Part shown: in pieces, positions 12,701 through 27,700 of the stretch
Position numbering within the stretch: position 1 is the first letter of the stretch
Layout of the letters: every line of letters begins with the position of its first letter
NCBI RefSeq assembly: GCF_963678635.1
Contig: NC_087065.1
Span: forward strand, 53,201,858-53,265,857
Direction: 5' to 3'
Length of the DNA stretch: 64,000 bases
From: Symsagittifera roscoffensis
Lineage: Eukaryota; Xenacoelomorpha; Acoela; Convolutidae
Position numbers and translations under genes: made by a program
Notes under the pieces: generated by a model
Told to the model about the DNA's origin: nothing
Database searches by the model: none
What the model saw: only the letters and a program-made list of their open reading frames with translations

Positions 12701-15700
12701 AATTATTTTACCTGCTTAGTTTTCATTATTTTAAAGTTTTTTTTAGTATATTAGAACCTTGTGCATTCATGGTGCATTCTTTCTCCAATTTACTGCATTC
12801 GATTGTTTTGGAAATGCAAATGATCAAGTTTTTAGATCTAACTGTTTGTGAATTCCTCTATTTATTACCTCAGATTTTATAAAGTAAAATCATCAGGAAT
12901 TTATTAAACAAATATTCAGCGAAAAAGTTTTTTTATGACGTTTCTTAATTTATTTCAGCGCGGTAGCGGATTTAGTCGGGGCTTCAGAAAAAATGTAACT
13001 GTGTAGAAAAAACAGATTTAAAAAAATGTAAGGGTTTGTCAGCCAAAACTGATGTCTTGAAATAGTACCATAGGGGAACCTCTGCCGACCCAAAAGATCC
13101 CCTGTGGTAAATTATCCAATTTAGATGACCGACCCAAAAACTTTTGTAAAGGCGCTTTGGTTGCCAATTTTTCTAAATTTGGAGGGGGAGTGCGCGCCAA
13201 AAAAAAAGCAATTTTAGGAAATTTAAAAAAATTGAGCAAAAAACTGAGTTTTTACTGATGGTTTATAATTATATCAAAGTCGCATTGATATATGTTGACA
13301 ACTTTGTTTTTAGATGTAAAATTTAAGCTAAAAAATTAGCTTACAGTGAATCACGTCTCTGCAATTATATGGCAAAAAAATAGTTTTTCCTGGGATTATA
13401 GGGCAAAAAAAATAGAATATTTTAAAATTAATTGGAGATACAAAATATACTTTAGTGGAATTATGATTCGATATAATCGTTGTGGAAATATTCCACTTTC
13501 GCGATATTATAATGGAAAAATCAACTATAATTGCAACATTTTTGGCAAGTTTTTGCCAGTATATTTTAATTTTATCCAAGAAAGTTCAGTGCCAGTAGAT
13601 GCATCAGTTTTTCTAAACTTTTTTCACTCTGAAAATACTTAATGAGTTTTGAGGTGTGTCATCTGGTGCTTCATATTTGTTGAAGAATCTGAATTATGAT
13701 TTCTTAACCTTCAAACGTTTTTCAAGTGGTTAAAAACAATTCTCAAGTAATTATTGAGCTATCTATCGTCATGCGAGGTAGGGGTAGAGCGACTGCTCAA
13801 TTGGTCGATAAAATTACTCACGTTTTACTTAATCATTTTTTTTACAATCTAATGAACATCAGTTTGGTTATAATTTTACACCAAAAATTTAAAAACATAT
13901 GCCATCAGAAATTCAAGTAAAGCAAACACTTTTTTCGAGGACATTTACTCATTTTTTGGATGAAAACAAAAACTCGAGATAAGCGTGAATGGCATGTTTC
14001 CCAGTGATAAAAAAAAGTTGTGAAAGTTTTTTATTCTGAGCAAAAGTTATACCAAACAATTTTAACGAAACATAGCTCATAGCTACACTCAAAACTCGAC
14101 GGCGCATCTTAAATATGTCAATGCTCCTTTCCCTTGTAGATAAACCGTCGTAAAAACAGTCTGCACATTTGAAACAGAAAAAAAAACAATCATTAATAAT
14201 CAATTATCTGACGATTTTACGTTCAAAAACAGAATTAACTCTGTAACAATCAATTATATAACAGTTTATTTTCAAAAATATTAGGTAAAAAGAAATAATT
14301 GATTATACTACTCGTAATTTGTGTCAATTTTATGGGAATTATAATCTGTTTTTTTTTCTCTAGGTAAAAACAAGAAAATTGATCTTTGTCTGCATTAATC
14401 GCAATATAATCTATTGTTATATCTCCTTGCAATCCCAATAAAGTTTACCTCTTTACCATATAATGGCAACAAAATCTATTTTTCGCCATAAATTCACTAA
14501 CAAAGCATGACTCATTGTCAGCATGATTTTCTGCCTTAAAACCACAAAGTTAAATCGTTTTAAAACTTTTGTAAAATCTTATTACTAACGGGTTGAAAAT
14601 GATCAGCAAGTTATTTTACCGGCTTAGTTTTCATTATTTTAAATTTTTTTTTAGTATATTAGAACCTTGTGCATTCATGGTGCATTATTTCTCCAATTTA
14701 CTGCCTTCGATTGTTTTGGAAATGCAAATGATCAAGTTTTTAGTTCTAACTGTTTGTGAATTCCTCTATTTATTACCTCAGATTTTATAAAGTAAAATCA
14801 TCAGGAATTTATTTAACAAATATTCAGCGAAAAAGTTTTTTTATGACGTTTCCTAATTTGTTTCAGCGCGGTAGCGGATTTAGTCGGGGCTTCAGAAAAA
14901 ATGTAACTGTGTAGAAAAATTAGATTTAAAAAATTGTAAGGGTTTGTCAGCCAAAACTGATGTCTTGAAATAGTACCATAGGGGAACCTCTGCCGACCCA
15001 AAAGATCCCCTGGGGTAAATTATCCAATTTAGATGACCGACCCAAAAACTTTTGTAAAGGCGCTTTGGTTGCCAATTTTTCTAAATTTGGAGGGGGAGTG
15101 CGCGCCAAAAAAAACGCAATTTTAGGAAATTTAAAAAAATTGAGCAAAAAACTGAGTTTTTACTGATGGTTTATAGTTATATCAAAGTCGCATTGATATA
15201 TGTTGGCAACTTTGTTTTTAGATTCAAATTTCAAGCTAAAAAATTAGCTTACAGTGAATCACGTCTCTGCAATTATATGGCAAAAAAATAGTTTTTTTCT
15301 GGGATTATAGGGCAAAAAAAATAGAATATTTTAAAATTAATTGGAGATACAAAATATTTGTTTGGTGGAATTATGATTCGATATAATCGTTGTGGAAATA
15401 ATCCACTTTCGCGCTATTATAATGGAAAAATCAACAATAATTGCAACATTTTTGGCAAGATTTTGCCAGTATATTTTAATTTTATCCAAGAAAGTTCAGT
15501 GCCAGTAGATGCATCAGTTTTTCTAAACTTTTTTCACTCTGAAAATACTTAATGAGTTTTGAGGTGTGTCATCTGGTGCTTCATATTTGTTGAAGAATCT
15601 GAATTATGATTTCTTAACCTTCAAACGTTTTTCAAGTGGTTAAAAACAATTCTCAAGTAATTATTGAGCTATCTATCGTCATGCGAGGTAGGGGTAGAGC

Positions 15701-18700
15701 GACTGCTCAATTGGTCGATAAAATTACTCACGTTTTACTTAATCATTTTTTTACAATCTAATGAACATCAGTTTGGTTATAATTTTACACCAAAATTTAA
15801 AAACATATGCCATCAGAAATTCAAGTAAAGCAAACACTTTTTTCGAGGACACTTACTCATTTTTTGGATGAAAACAAAAACTCGAGATAAGCGTGAATGG
15901 TATGTTTCCAAGTGATAAAAAAAAAGTTGTGAAAGTTTTTTATTCTGAGCAAAAGTTATACCAAACAATTTTAACGAAACATAGCTCATAGCTACACTCA
16001 AAACTCGACGGCGCATCTTAAATATGTCAATGACCTCTGGCACTAGAGTCTTATGGAAAAAAATTGATTATAATGGATTATATCGGTAAACAACTTAGCC
16101 AATATAATCACTTTTCACGACCCCAATCCCCCGAAAAACCACCCCTCCACCTCCTACTACACTCCATTCTAATTCTTCACTCCGCCCACAACACCCCAAT
16201 CGAAGCAACTACTCCCATACACAACCCAATACCTCCCACCCAACGTATCAAACATCTTTCCTGACCTCCACACACAATTAAAAAGGGCTTTCATGGGATA
16301 GGGATAAGCAGGGAATGAGGAACGTTAATTGAGGAGAAGTACGAAAAAATCAGTTGGAACTAGAAAAATAAAACAAAAAAATGTGAAAAGTCAGTCGAGT
16401 GAAAAGTTTTTGCTTTTGAAGAGACAGCAATTTTGTTTTGGTTATCGTGCTGGGGAATACAACACAAACAGTCCAGCGCAAAAACAACCAAAAAGATTTT
16501 GCATATTCTACTTTATCAAGTGACGCACTTGCTTAGTAAATTAAATTTTAAAGTGAGAAATCATTTCAAGCTTCTTTTTTTCGAAGTGAAAGTGCAGTAT
16601 TTATACTTGGAGCAGTTTTTTGTTCAGTCAGTTTTCGAGTGCTTAACTAAACATTTCTATACCATCTGAAAGATGATGTTGTCCTGAGCTCCATTTTGTG
16701 AAAAAATCTTTCCTCTGTGATCAGTTTTGTAAAGTAACGGGGGCTTGAAAATTGTTTATTTAGCTAATATGGGATAATTAACGACCGAATTTTGCGTTCT
16801 ATTTAGCCCTATAAAAACAACAAGACTGCTCGTATCAGGGCAACACTCTGGGTATTCCGACTGCCCATTAATTGGTATCGAATAGTTTCTGGTTACTGAC
16901 CTATTGGCAAACTACTGATAAGATCAAAATTTATGTCATGTATGTGCTAAAGTTATAGACATTTATGGAAATCATAAGACCAATTAGCTTGCCTCAATTC
17001 AATTTGGAACATTATGATTGCGGATGGTTTAAATAAGTCGCGTATTGAAACTATCAAAGTATCATTCGAGCAGCAAAGCGATCCGCATTTTAGTCTAGAG
17101 CAAGCATACTTGCTTGGCAATTCAAAGATATCTCATCAAAACCCATTGGCTGTCAATTTTTGTAAAGTTAATCCAAAAAATTACACCCCAGACAGATAAT
17201 CCTCACTTTCTTTGAATGTAGGAACAATAAGATATGATAAACTCATCCGATCTATTTTCTATTGCGTGTGGGGTGAAGACAAAAAAACAGACATGTTTTT
17301 CTTATTATTTTTCCAAAGAAACATTTTTATTTGAACTTTAAGTGCATTAAAAACACTCAGGGTTTTGTCTTGATTGCATATTTAAACAAATGTTTTAAAA
17401 AACATCTTAAATTATCTGGTTATTCGCATTGTTCCAAATTAATTAACTGAAATTGTTAACACTTAATTCTTTAAATGTAAGAATTTTAGTGATAAAATAG
17501 TCTGGATTGCAGAGGCGGAAGATTCGATTCACAATTGAGGCAATGCAATTTTTTTCACGTCGGAAAAACTGTAATCGAGCAATGCTTAGAGCAAATAAAA
17601 ATGCTAATTAAAAAATGAAAATTATCACGCAAAGACTCTGTTAACTTCTGTCGACCAAATTTTTCTGTAAATCTTGAGCCAGTGATAATTGAAAATCGAA
17701 GCTTAAAAAATAATCTGCCCACAGAAAAGCTCACAGAAAATTGAGTTTATTGATCAATGATGAAATGTCAAGTGATTATAATTTATTTCTCGAAGGAAAT
17801 GATTTTCAGGTTTTCAACGCTGATCCAAAAACTGCAACACTAAAAGATTGTCAATTTTGTTTGATCAATTTTTTTCTGAAGTTGAAGGTTATTACACTCT
17901 TGAAACTTCCTCAAAATGAAAATGGTTAAAAACTTTTCAATCCAAACAGACAAAATGTTTGTTTCGACAACGGCAAAGGTTTGGTGTTCTGTCAAATAAA
18001 TTATAAAAGCTTCGAGATCAATTCTAAAAAGAAAAGTAACAGAAAAAAATTTATAAAACAAACAAGTTGTACTACAAAATGATAGAAGGCTATGCAAAAT
18101 AATATTGAAAAAATTTTTAAAAAACACTCAATCAAATTTCAACTCATTCAATAACTGCAATTCCATAAAAATCCTAACTGAATTTGAGTTCTAAAAATAA
18201 TTACAACTCAAAACTTGACAAACTAAAAAAGCTAAAAGAGAAAAATTTAAGTATTCAAGATTGTATCAAAACAAAAGCTGCGAAGTTTCAATTGATCAAC
18301 TGAAAAGCTTATTTAAACAAAAGTTGCGAAGTTGTTGAAAAATTAGCTGTTTTTATGAATGGCGCTTAATTGGTAAAAAGAACAGAAAAACCAATAATTA
18401 TTGTCATGAAAAAAACAATTACAACCATTGAACATTAGCCAAAAAGATAGTTATGATACCTCTTGATCGGTTTTTAGACTTCTCTGAGCGGAAAGTTAAA
18501 TTGTTTCCTCAAATATTTAACTCCGATTTCCATTGGTATCTCCAAATCGCAAAGAAGTCAAAAAGATACGAACTTTCTCAAAAAAAGAAGAAAAGAACAA
18601 GAAATATGAAAATTAGCTTGTTGAGAGGGTACCTCAATGATAATAAAAATCGGCAGACATTTTTACTTCCAGAATCTAACAACATGTTTGCAACATTATT

Positions 18701-21700
18701 TCAAATTATGTGGTAAGTTTTTCTGATCATGTATATGACAGATAATCCTCACTTTCTTTGAATATAGGAACAATAAGATATGATAAACTCATCCGATCTA
18801 TTTTCTATTGCGTGTGGGGTGAAGACAAAAAAACAGACATGTTTTTCTTATTATTTTTCCACAGAAACCTTTTTATTTGAACTTTAAGTGCATTAAAAAC
18901 ACTCAGGGTTTTGTCTTGATTGCATAATTAATCAAATGTTTTAAAAAACATCTTAAATTATCTGATTATTCGCATTGTTCCAAATTAATTAACTGAAATT
19001 GTTAACACTTAATTCTTTAAATTTAAGAATTTTAGTGATAAAACAGTCTGGATTGCAGAGGCGGAAGATTCGATTTACAATTGAGGCAATGCAATTGTTT
19101 TCATGTTGGAAAAACTGTAATCGAGCAATGCTTAGAGCAAATAAAAATGCTAATTAAAAAATGAAAATTATCACGCAAAGACTCTGTTAACTTCTGTCGA
19201 CCAAATTTTTCTGTAAATTTTGAGCCAGTGATAATTGAAAATCGAAGCTCAAAAAATAATCTGCCCACAGAAAAGCTCACAGAAAATTGAGTTTATTGAT
19301 CAATGATGAAATGTCACGTGATTATAATTTATTTCTCGAAGGAAATGATTTTCAGGTTTTCAACGCTGATCCAAAAGCGGCAACACTAAAAGATTGTCAA
19401 TTTTGTTTGATCAATTTTTATCTGAAGTTGAAGGTTATTACACTCTTGAAACTTCCTCAAAATGAAAATGGTTAAAAACTTTTCAATCCAAACAGACAAA
19501 ATGTATGTTTCGACAACGGCAAAGGTTTGGTGTTCTGTCAATTAAATTATAAAATCTTCGAGATCAATTCTAAAAAGAAAATTAACAGAAAAAAAATTAT
19601 AAAACAAACAAGTTGTACTACAAAATGATAGAAGGCTATGCAAAATAATATTGAAACAACACGCAATCAAATTTCAACTCATTCAATAACTGCAATTCCA
19701 TAAAAATCCTAACTGAATTTGAGTTCTAAAAATAATTACAATTCAAAACTTGACAAACTAAAAAAGCTAAAAGAGAAAAATTTAAGTTTTCGAGATTGTA
19801 TCAAAACAAAAGCTGCGAGGTTTCAATTGATCAACTGAAAAGCTTATTTAAACAGAAGTTGCGAAGTTGTTGAAAAATTAGCTGTTTTTATGAATGGCGC
19901 TTAATTGGTAAAAAGAACAGAAAAACCAATAATTATTGTCATGAAAAAAACAATTACAACCATTGAACATTAGCCAAAAAGATAGTTATGATACCTCTTG
20001 GTCGGTTTCTCTGAGCGGAAAGTTAAATTGTTTCCTCAAATATTTAACTCCGATTTCCATTGGTATCTCCAAATCGCAAAGAAGTCAGAAAGATACGAAC
20101 TTTCTCAAAAAAAGAAGAAAAGAACAAGAAATATGAAAATTAGCTTGTTGAGAGGGTAGAAGAAGAATGTGTTTAAAAGCATTACCAATTTGCTTATCAG
20201 AAAAAAATGGATCTTCAAAGCTTAGACGGTTTGTTATAACAAATTTTCACAGGCTAATAAGCCAGTAACTATTATATAAAACCACATTTAAAACCTTCAA
20301 ACTTTAGCCAGAAAGATAGTTATGATACTTTTGGTCCGTTTTCAGATTTCTCTAAGCGAAAAAAATAAATTGTTTCCTCAAATACTTAACTCTGACTTTC
20401 ATCGGTATCGACTGAATCGCAATGTAGTCAAAAAGAGACGAGCTTTCTCAAAAAAAGAAGAAACGAACAGTAAATATGAAAATTAGCCTGTTGAGATGTA
20501 CCCTTAAATTTTCTAGCTGTATAATATATACAATTAATCTTCATTGCTTAAAAAAATTAGCCTATTGAGACGTTACGTTAAATTTCCTAGCTGATTATTA
20601 TATTCAACTAATGTTCATTGTTTTTTTATGCTAACCATTTTGAGTCAAACTTACGCTTTGAAAAGTTATTTTGTATAGTTTCTTGAAACCAATATCCTCT
20701 TGTTTCATGTCAATCTTGTTTGAAAACCCGTATATTAAAAAACACTACTGAATAAAAGGTTGTCCAAAAGATTTGTTTACACATGTATTATCTGTTTCGT
20801 AGAAGAAAACTTTGCTTAATTGACAAAGTGAACGGCAGAATGTGTTGTCTTTAAAATTTCTAAAAACAATGAAATAATTTCTCAATTTCAAATTTGCCCT
20901 GGTTCATTCGCGCTTCCATAAGAACTTTCTTATTGATTTTTTTTGTTTTTGTTTTATCGTTGTTGAATGTTAGAATCATTGCTTTCAGCCATCTCTTAGT
21001 TTTGCTTTGTGTTTTTTGTTTCTCTTAAGCTAATGAGTCTTTGATGCTGAAGTTAAAATTGCAATTTCATCGTCATTAAAAACAGAATGAGTAATTTGTT
21101 GACTTGAGGACAAATCATTTATGAGGATGATGAAAGAAATGAACCTAAGACCGAGCAAAATGGAAAAAGCCTAAGAACGTGTTCTGAGGCGTTTGTAGTT
21201 TTGCCTATCAAAAACTTGGGTGAGAAAATTCTGGACTGATTTTTAAAATAGTTTTCAGGCCAGTATACCACTAATAATTTTTATGAATTAACTTTTACAA
21301 CACCCAAACATTAGCCTGACAGATAGTTATGAGAACTTTCGGTCCTGTTTTGGATTTCTCTGAGCGGAAATATTAAGTTGTTTTCTGAAATACTTAACTC
21401 GGATATTTGTTGGTATGGAACAAAACTCTAAAAATTCCGAAAAATTACGAGCTTTTTTAAAAAGAAGAAAAGGAGAGGAAATATGAAAATTAGCTGGATG
21501 AGATCTTCTACTAAGTTTCATAACTTTAGTTTTTGTTTAATTGATCCTCTTTCTTCATAATGAAGTTTGTTTGGACTTTTTCTGGTTAAATTTATCCTAA
21601 TTTAGTTCATAGATAAACACTGAGTAATTTCTTTGACTTCGTAAGCGGTGAGTATTTGTTTCAGCAATTTGCACGAGTTGTAAACTTTTTCGATTTGCTT

Positions 21701-24700
21701 CGTAAGTTGTTTCATAACTTTAGATTATGTTTATTTGATCCTCTTTCTTTATAATGAAGGTTGTTTGGACTTTTTCTGGGTTAATATATCCTACTTTAGT
21801 CCATAGTTAAAAACACTACTGAGCAATTTCTTTAATTTCGTAAGCAGTGAGTATTTTGTTTCAGTAATTTGCACGAGTTGTAAACTTTTTCGAGTTGCTT
21901 CTTTGTTTTGATTCTTAACTCTTAAATCATTACGTTGCGTATATTTCTACTGAGCAATTTTTTGAATTACATTGATTAATAGGTTGCCCAAACCAAATAG
22001 TTTCTCTACACGTATCAACTGTTTCTCATTTAAATTTGTTCTTTTAAGAAAAATTAGTCAGAAGCATCTATAAGCATGTATATTTCTAAGTGCTTAAATA
22101 AATTCCAGTTTTCAATGATGGGTTTGATCGTTCGCGCTTCCGTAAAAAATGTCAGTCTCTCGAAAATCATTGTTTTTGTTTTTATTGATATTTAGGGTGA
22201 AAAAAGTTTTTTTTTCAGCCAATTTTTGGTTTCATTTAGTGCTGTGTGGTTCACTTGAGCTTATGGGTCAACTGACGCTGAAATCAAAATTGCAATGGCA
22301 GCAGCATTAACAAAATATTTAGTTTAAAAATAATATGTTTTCTTGAGAACAAATCATGTATGAAGATATTGAAAAATTGTGAACCTAAAACTGAGCCAAG
22401 TTAAAAAATTCTCAACAATTAAATTTGAAGTCTTTTTAAATTTGCCTATCAAGACAAGGACGTGAAGATTTTGAACAGTTCACAAAAATAACAATCAAAC
22501 CATAACCTGCCTGATAGTTAGTTATGAGACATTTTGGTCAAATTTTAGTTTTTCTGAGCGGAAAAAAAACAAGTTGTTTTCTCATTTTTTTTATTTACCA
22601 TTTTCCTCGTTATTGAACAAAACGCAAAAAAAACATTGAAAAAAGTGCGAGTTTTCTTAAAAAAACAATAGAAGAGGAAAGATGAAAATTAGCCGAATGA
22701 GATATTTTTTAAATTTCCTAGCTTTATACTTATTTTAGTTGATCCTTAATGTTTTGTATTGATGTTATCTCAGAAAAGTAAGCTTCTCGGTTTGAATTTG
22801 TTTTGGACCTTTTATGGGTAAACATATTCCAATTTAGTCCATAGTTAAAAATCCTACTGAAAAAACTCCCTAACTTTGTATACAGTGAGTAGTTTGCACG
22901 AGTTGTTAAATTTTTCGACTTCCTTGTTTTGATTTTTAACTTAGGTCTTCTTCAGTTTTTACATTGGGTATAGTATTCACTGGGCGTTTTTTTTAAATAT
23001 ATGCTTTGAATGTTTTGAAAACTCTACAAATATGAAGTTCAGTATATGTATACATTTTGGATTTTTCCTGTGCTTTTTCCTGGCTTTTTTGAGAAGAGTT
23101 TACGCAAATTTTTTTTTCTTTTTTGTCTCTTGTGACCAATTTCTAGTTGTTTAAGGACACTTTTGTTTAAAAATCCGTATACTGAAAATCGCTATGAATA
23201 ATAGGTTGTCCAAATAATTTGCGTATTTGTATCCATTCTTTCACATTTAAAGTTTTCCTTATTTGACAAATTGAACCGCAGATTGAATGGTCTTTTTGTA
23301 TTCCTAAGTACATAAACAGTTTCTTGATCTCAATATCGCTTTGAGTCATTCGCACTTCCATATGAACTACTTTCTGTTTGGATTATTTGTTTTTGATTTA
23401 TCGGTATTGAGGGTTAGAATATTTTCTTTCAGCCAACTTTCAATTTTGTTTAGTTTTTTTTGGTTCTCTTAAGCTAATGAGTCTTTGATGCTGAAGTTAA
23501 AATTGCATTGCAATTAATCATTATTGAAAAAAGAATCAGTAATTTGTTAACTTGAGGACATATCATTAATGAGGATGATGAAAGACGTGAACATGAGTTT
23601 GAGCAAAATGAGAAAAGCTTCAAGAATGTGTTTTGAGGGCTTTCGCGTTTTGCTTATCGAAAATATGGTTCGGAAAAATTTTGGACGACTTGTAGTACGA
23701 GTTGTTCTCAGGCTAGTATACCAGGAACAATTGTAATAATACCACATAAAGAACGTTTAAACAGTAGCCTTATAGATAGTAATGAAACCCTCTGGTCCGT
23801 TTTTAGACCTCTCTAAGAGAAAAATTAAGTTGTTCTCTCAATTACTCAAATCCAATTTTTGTCGGTATTGAACAAAACGCTCAGAATTCAAAAAATAAGG
23901 AGCTTTCTTAAAAAGAAGAAAAGAAGAGGAACTATGAAGTACCTCAGGAATAACAAAATTAAGTTCCTGTTTTTAATATCTTATTTATTTATTCGCGTTA
24001 ACATAAAATCTTTCAGTTTTGACTTTTTTAATATCATTGTTTTGTTTTATCCACATTAATGATGAGAAAGATTTTTTTTGCTTCAGCTTTCAGTTTCATT
24101 TAATGCAGTGTGATTTTCTTAAATTATTGAGTCAATTGACGCTGAAGTTAAAACTGCAATGTCATCAGCATTAACAAAATAACTAACTTAAAAAGTAATT
24201 TGTTGACTTGAGGACAAAACTCTCATGAAGATAAAGGAAACGTGTGGACCTAGAACTGAGCGAAACTAAAAAAACCCTCAACAACTTAAACTGAGGCCTT
24301 TCTCATTTTTTAATTAACAAATTGGACCTGAACAATAAAAATGATTTATAATAAAAATTGGTTTTCAAGCTAGTATGCCAGTATTAATTGTTATAAGATC
24401 ACAATTACGACACACAAAAATTAGCCCGGAAGATAGTTATGAGACTTTTTGGTACGTTTTCAGACTTCTCTGAGTGGAAAAGTAAAAAATGTTCTCAATT
24501 ACTTAAAAGCCGCTTTTCATCGGTATTTACCAAGTTGGTAAAAAAAACTCAAAAAGGATAGAGCTTTTTCGAAAAAAGAAGAAAATAACAGGAAATAGGA
24601 AACTTAGCCTGTTGAGATGTTACATAAAATTTCCTAGCTGTATAACAAATTAAACTATTCTTCATTGTTTAAAAAAAATTTAGTCAAAGAGGGTGATTAT

Positions 24701-27700
24701 TCTCGAAAAATTACAATAAAAAAATGTTGCGAAGCTGTTTTGTACAAGTTTAAAGTTTGCATTAATATATAATTTTTGAAATGATTCTCTGCACTGATAA
24801 TTAACTTAGATCTTCTCCCTTTATTATGTTGCGTATAGTATCTAGTGGGCATGTTTTGAATTGTTTTCAAAAGTTTTCTGAATTTCATAAACATGAAGCA
24901 CATTAGCTTTATATATTCTGTGTTTTTTCCGTGCTAATTTTTTGAATAGAAATTACAATTAATGAAATATGTTCTCAGTAGTCTCTGAGATCAATATTCA
25001 GTTGTTTTATGACACTTTGTTTGATGTTGAAATTCCGCATTGAACAATAGGTCGCCCAAAATATTTGTATATATGAATCAATTGTTTCTTAATTAACACT
25101 TTTCTTATTTGAAAATAAACCGCAGAACGTATTGTTCTTTTTTATTCCCAAGTGCTTAAAAAATTTCCTGTTTTCAAAATTGCTTTGATTCATTCGCGCT
25201 TTCACACTAACTTTCGGTTTTGAATTTTGAAATTCCTTGTTCGTTGATATTGGTATTGAGGGTTAGAATCATTTTTTCAAGCCAGTTTCAGTTTTGCTAA
25301 GTGCTGTTTGGTATTCTTAAGCTAATGAGTTTTTGATGCTGAAGCTAAATTTGCAGTTTTATCAGCAATGAAAAAATGAATAATTTGTTGATTTGAGGGC
25401 AAATCATTGATCAGGATGATGAAAGAAGTGAAACTAAAATTGAGCAAAATGAGAAAAACCTCAAGAATGTGTTTTGAGGGCTTTCCTTTCTTGCTTATCG
25501 AAAACATGGTTTCGTAAAATTTGGACGGTTTCTGTTAATACATTGTTTTCAGGCTTGTTTGTCAGCAAAAGTTATTAAAATTTATAATGACAACATTTAT
25601 ACAGTAGCCTGATAGATAGTAATGAGACCTTCTGGTACTTTTTAGACCTATTCGAGAGGATATTTAAGTTGTTTCACAATTAGTTAATTCCGATTTTTGT
25701 CGTTATCGAACAAAACGCAATATATTCAAAGTTACGAGATTTCTTAGAAAAGAAGAAACGAAGAAGAAAAATGATTTTTAGCCACAAAGGATATTCTATT
25801 AAACATCATAGCTTTTTATTTTGCTTAACTGATTTTCATTGTTTATAAATCAAAAAGCATTTTTTTTGAATTGGTTTATTTGATACTTCAACACTTCATT
25901 AATAAGAAGCTCAATAGATGTATGGATTTTGTACTTTTCTCATGCCAATCCTATTTAGTAGACATTACTATGAAAAAAACTGTCCTGGGCGTTTTTTTCA
26001 GATCAGTATCCAGTTGTTTCATGACATTTTTTTTGAAGTACCATAGAAAAAGACTCCACATTGTGTAATAGGTTGCCCAAAGAGTTTGTATACATGAATC
26101 AACTGTTTCTACCTGGTTTGAATTTTTTGTTTGAAAAAGTTTTTGGCAAAATGTATTGTTTTTTTATTCCTAAGTACCTAGTTATTTCCTGTTTTCAGGA
26201 TTTTTGCGGTTCATGTTTTGATTCTTGTGCGATTCCATAAAAACAGTCAGCTTTAATTTTTTTAAATCAATTTGTTTTGTTTTATTTGAGGTTAGAACCA
26301 TTTTTCAGCGAACTTTTAGTTTTGCTTAGTTCTGTTTTGTTCTTTTAAGCTAATGAGTTTTAGATGCTGAAATTAAAATTGCAATTTTATCAGCATTAAA
26401 GAAAGAATGAACAATTTGTTAATTTGACAACAAATACTTCATGAACATGATGAAAAAAAACTGAATCTAAATTGAGCAAAATGAGATAAACCTCAGGATG
26501 ATTTTTTGAGTTCTTTTCCATTTTGCTTATCAAAAACTTGGATGTGGAAACTTTGGAATTTTTTTTTAAATAAATTGCGTTTGGGCTCCTATACCAGCAA
26601 CAACTTTTAGAAAAAAATTTTTCTAACATTTAAACAGTAGCTTTATAGATAGTAATGAGACCATTTGGTGCGTTTTCCGACCTCTCTGAGAAAGAAATAA
26701 ATTTAATTTCTCAATAACTTAACTTCGAGTTTCTTACTCTGAAAAAATTCAAAAAAATACGAGCTTGTTGAAAAAGAACAGAGAAGGAGAAAGTATTAAA
26801 TGTAGCCTGATGAGCTATTTTTTTTGATATCTTAGCTATAAATTATGTCTTATTGATCATCAATCTTTAAAACGAAGTTCCTTCGAAAAGGTGATTTTTT
26901 TTTCTATTTGAGGCTGTTTTGGACAGTTTCCGGATAAACTATTCTCATTAATATCTTAGCTGAATACACTACTGAGCAGTTTCCTGAATCTTATATAAGA
27001 GTGAGTTTGTTAATTTTGTAAGTTGTCTGACTTTTCAATTTTTTTTGGGTTATTTCTTTGCTTTGATAATTAAATTAGATCTTCTTCCTTTATTATGTTG
27101 CGTATAGTTTCTAGTGGGCATGTTTTGAATTGTTTTTAAAAGTTTTCAGAACTTAATAAACATGAAGCTCATTAGCTTTATATATTTTGTGTTTATTCCG
27201 TGCTAACTTTTTTGAAGAGAAATTACAATTAAAAAAAACATTCTGTATAGTCTCTTGAGATCAAAATCCAGTTGTTTCATTGCATTTCTGTTTGAACTTT
27301 GATCTTTTAATTTTTTCTTTTTGATTAATAGGTCGCCCAATCGGTTTGTATGCATGAATCAATTAATTTTTTTAATACTTTTCTTATTTGAAAATAAACC
27401 GCAGAACGTTTTGTTTTATGTTAATCCCAAGTAACTAAAAGTTTTCTTATCTTCATTAATGTTTTGATTCTTTGCGCTTCCACTACAACTTTCTGTTTGA
27501 ATTTTTTGAAATTCATTGTCAAACTTTTACCGCTATTGGGGGTAAGAATTTTTTTTAGCCAAATTTCAGTTTCGTTTTGTGTGAGTCTCCTAAGCTAATC
27601 AGCATTAAAAACGTATGAAGTTTTTTCTGAACTCAGCAAAATTCGTTTTCGAAGATAAATTAGAAAAAGTGGACGGGAAACTGAGCCACCTGAGAAAGGT

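Noticed and set aside
13346-13642. 98-residue frame on the plus strand
   Set aside because: Its counterpart in the tandem copy (about 15255-15552) is truncated, composition is intron-like, and no domain is seen.
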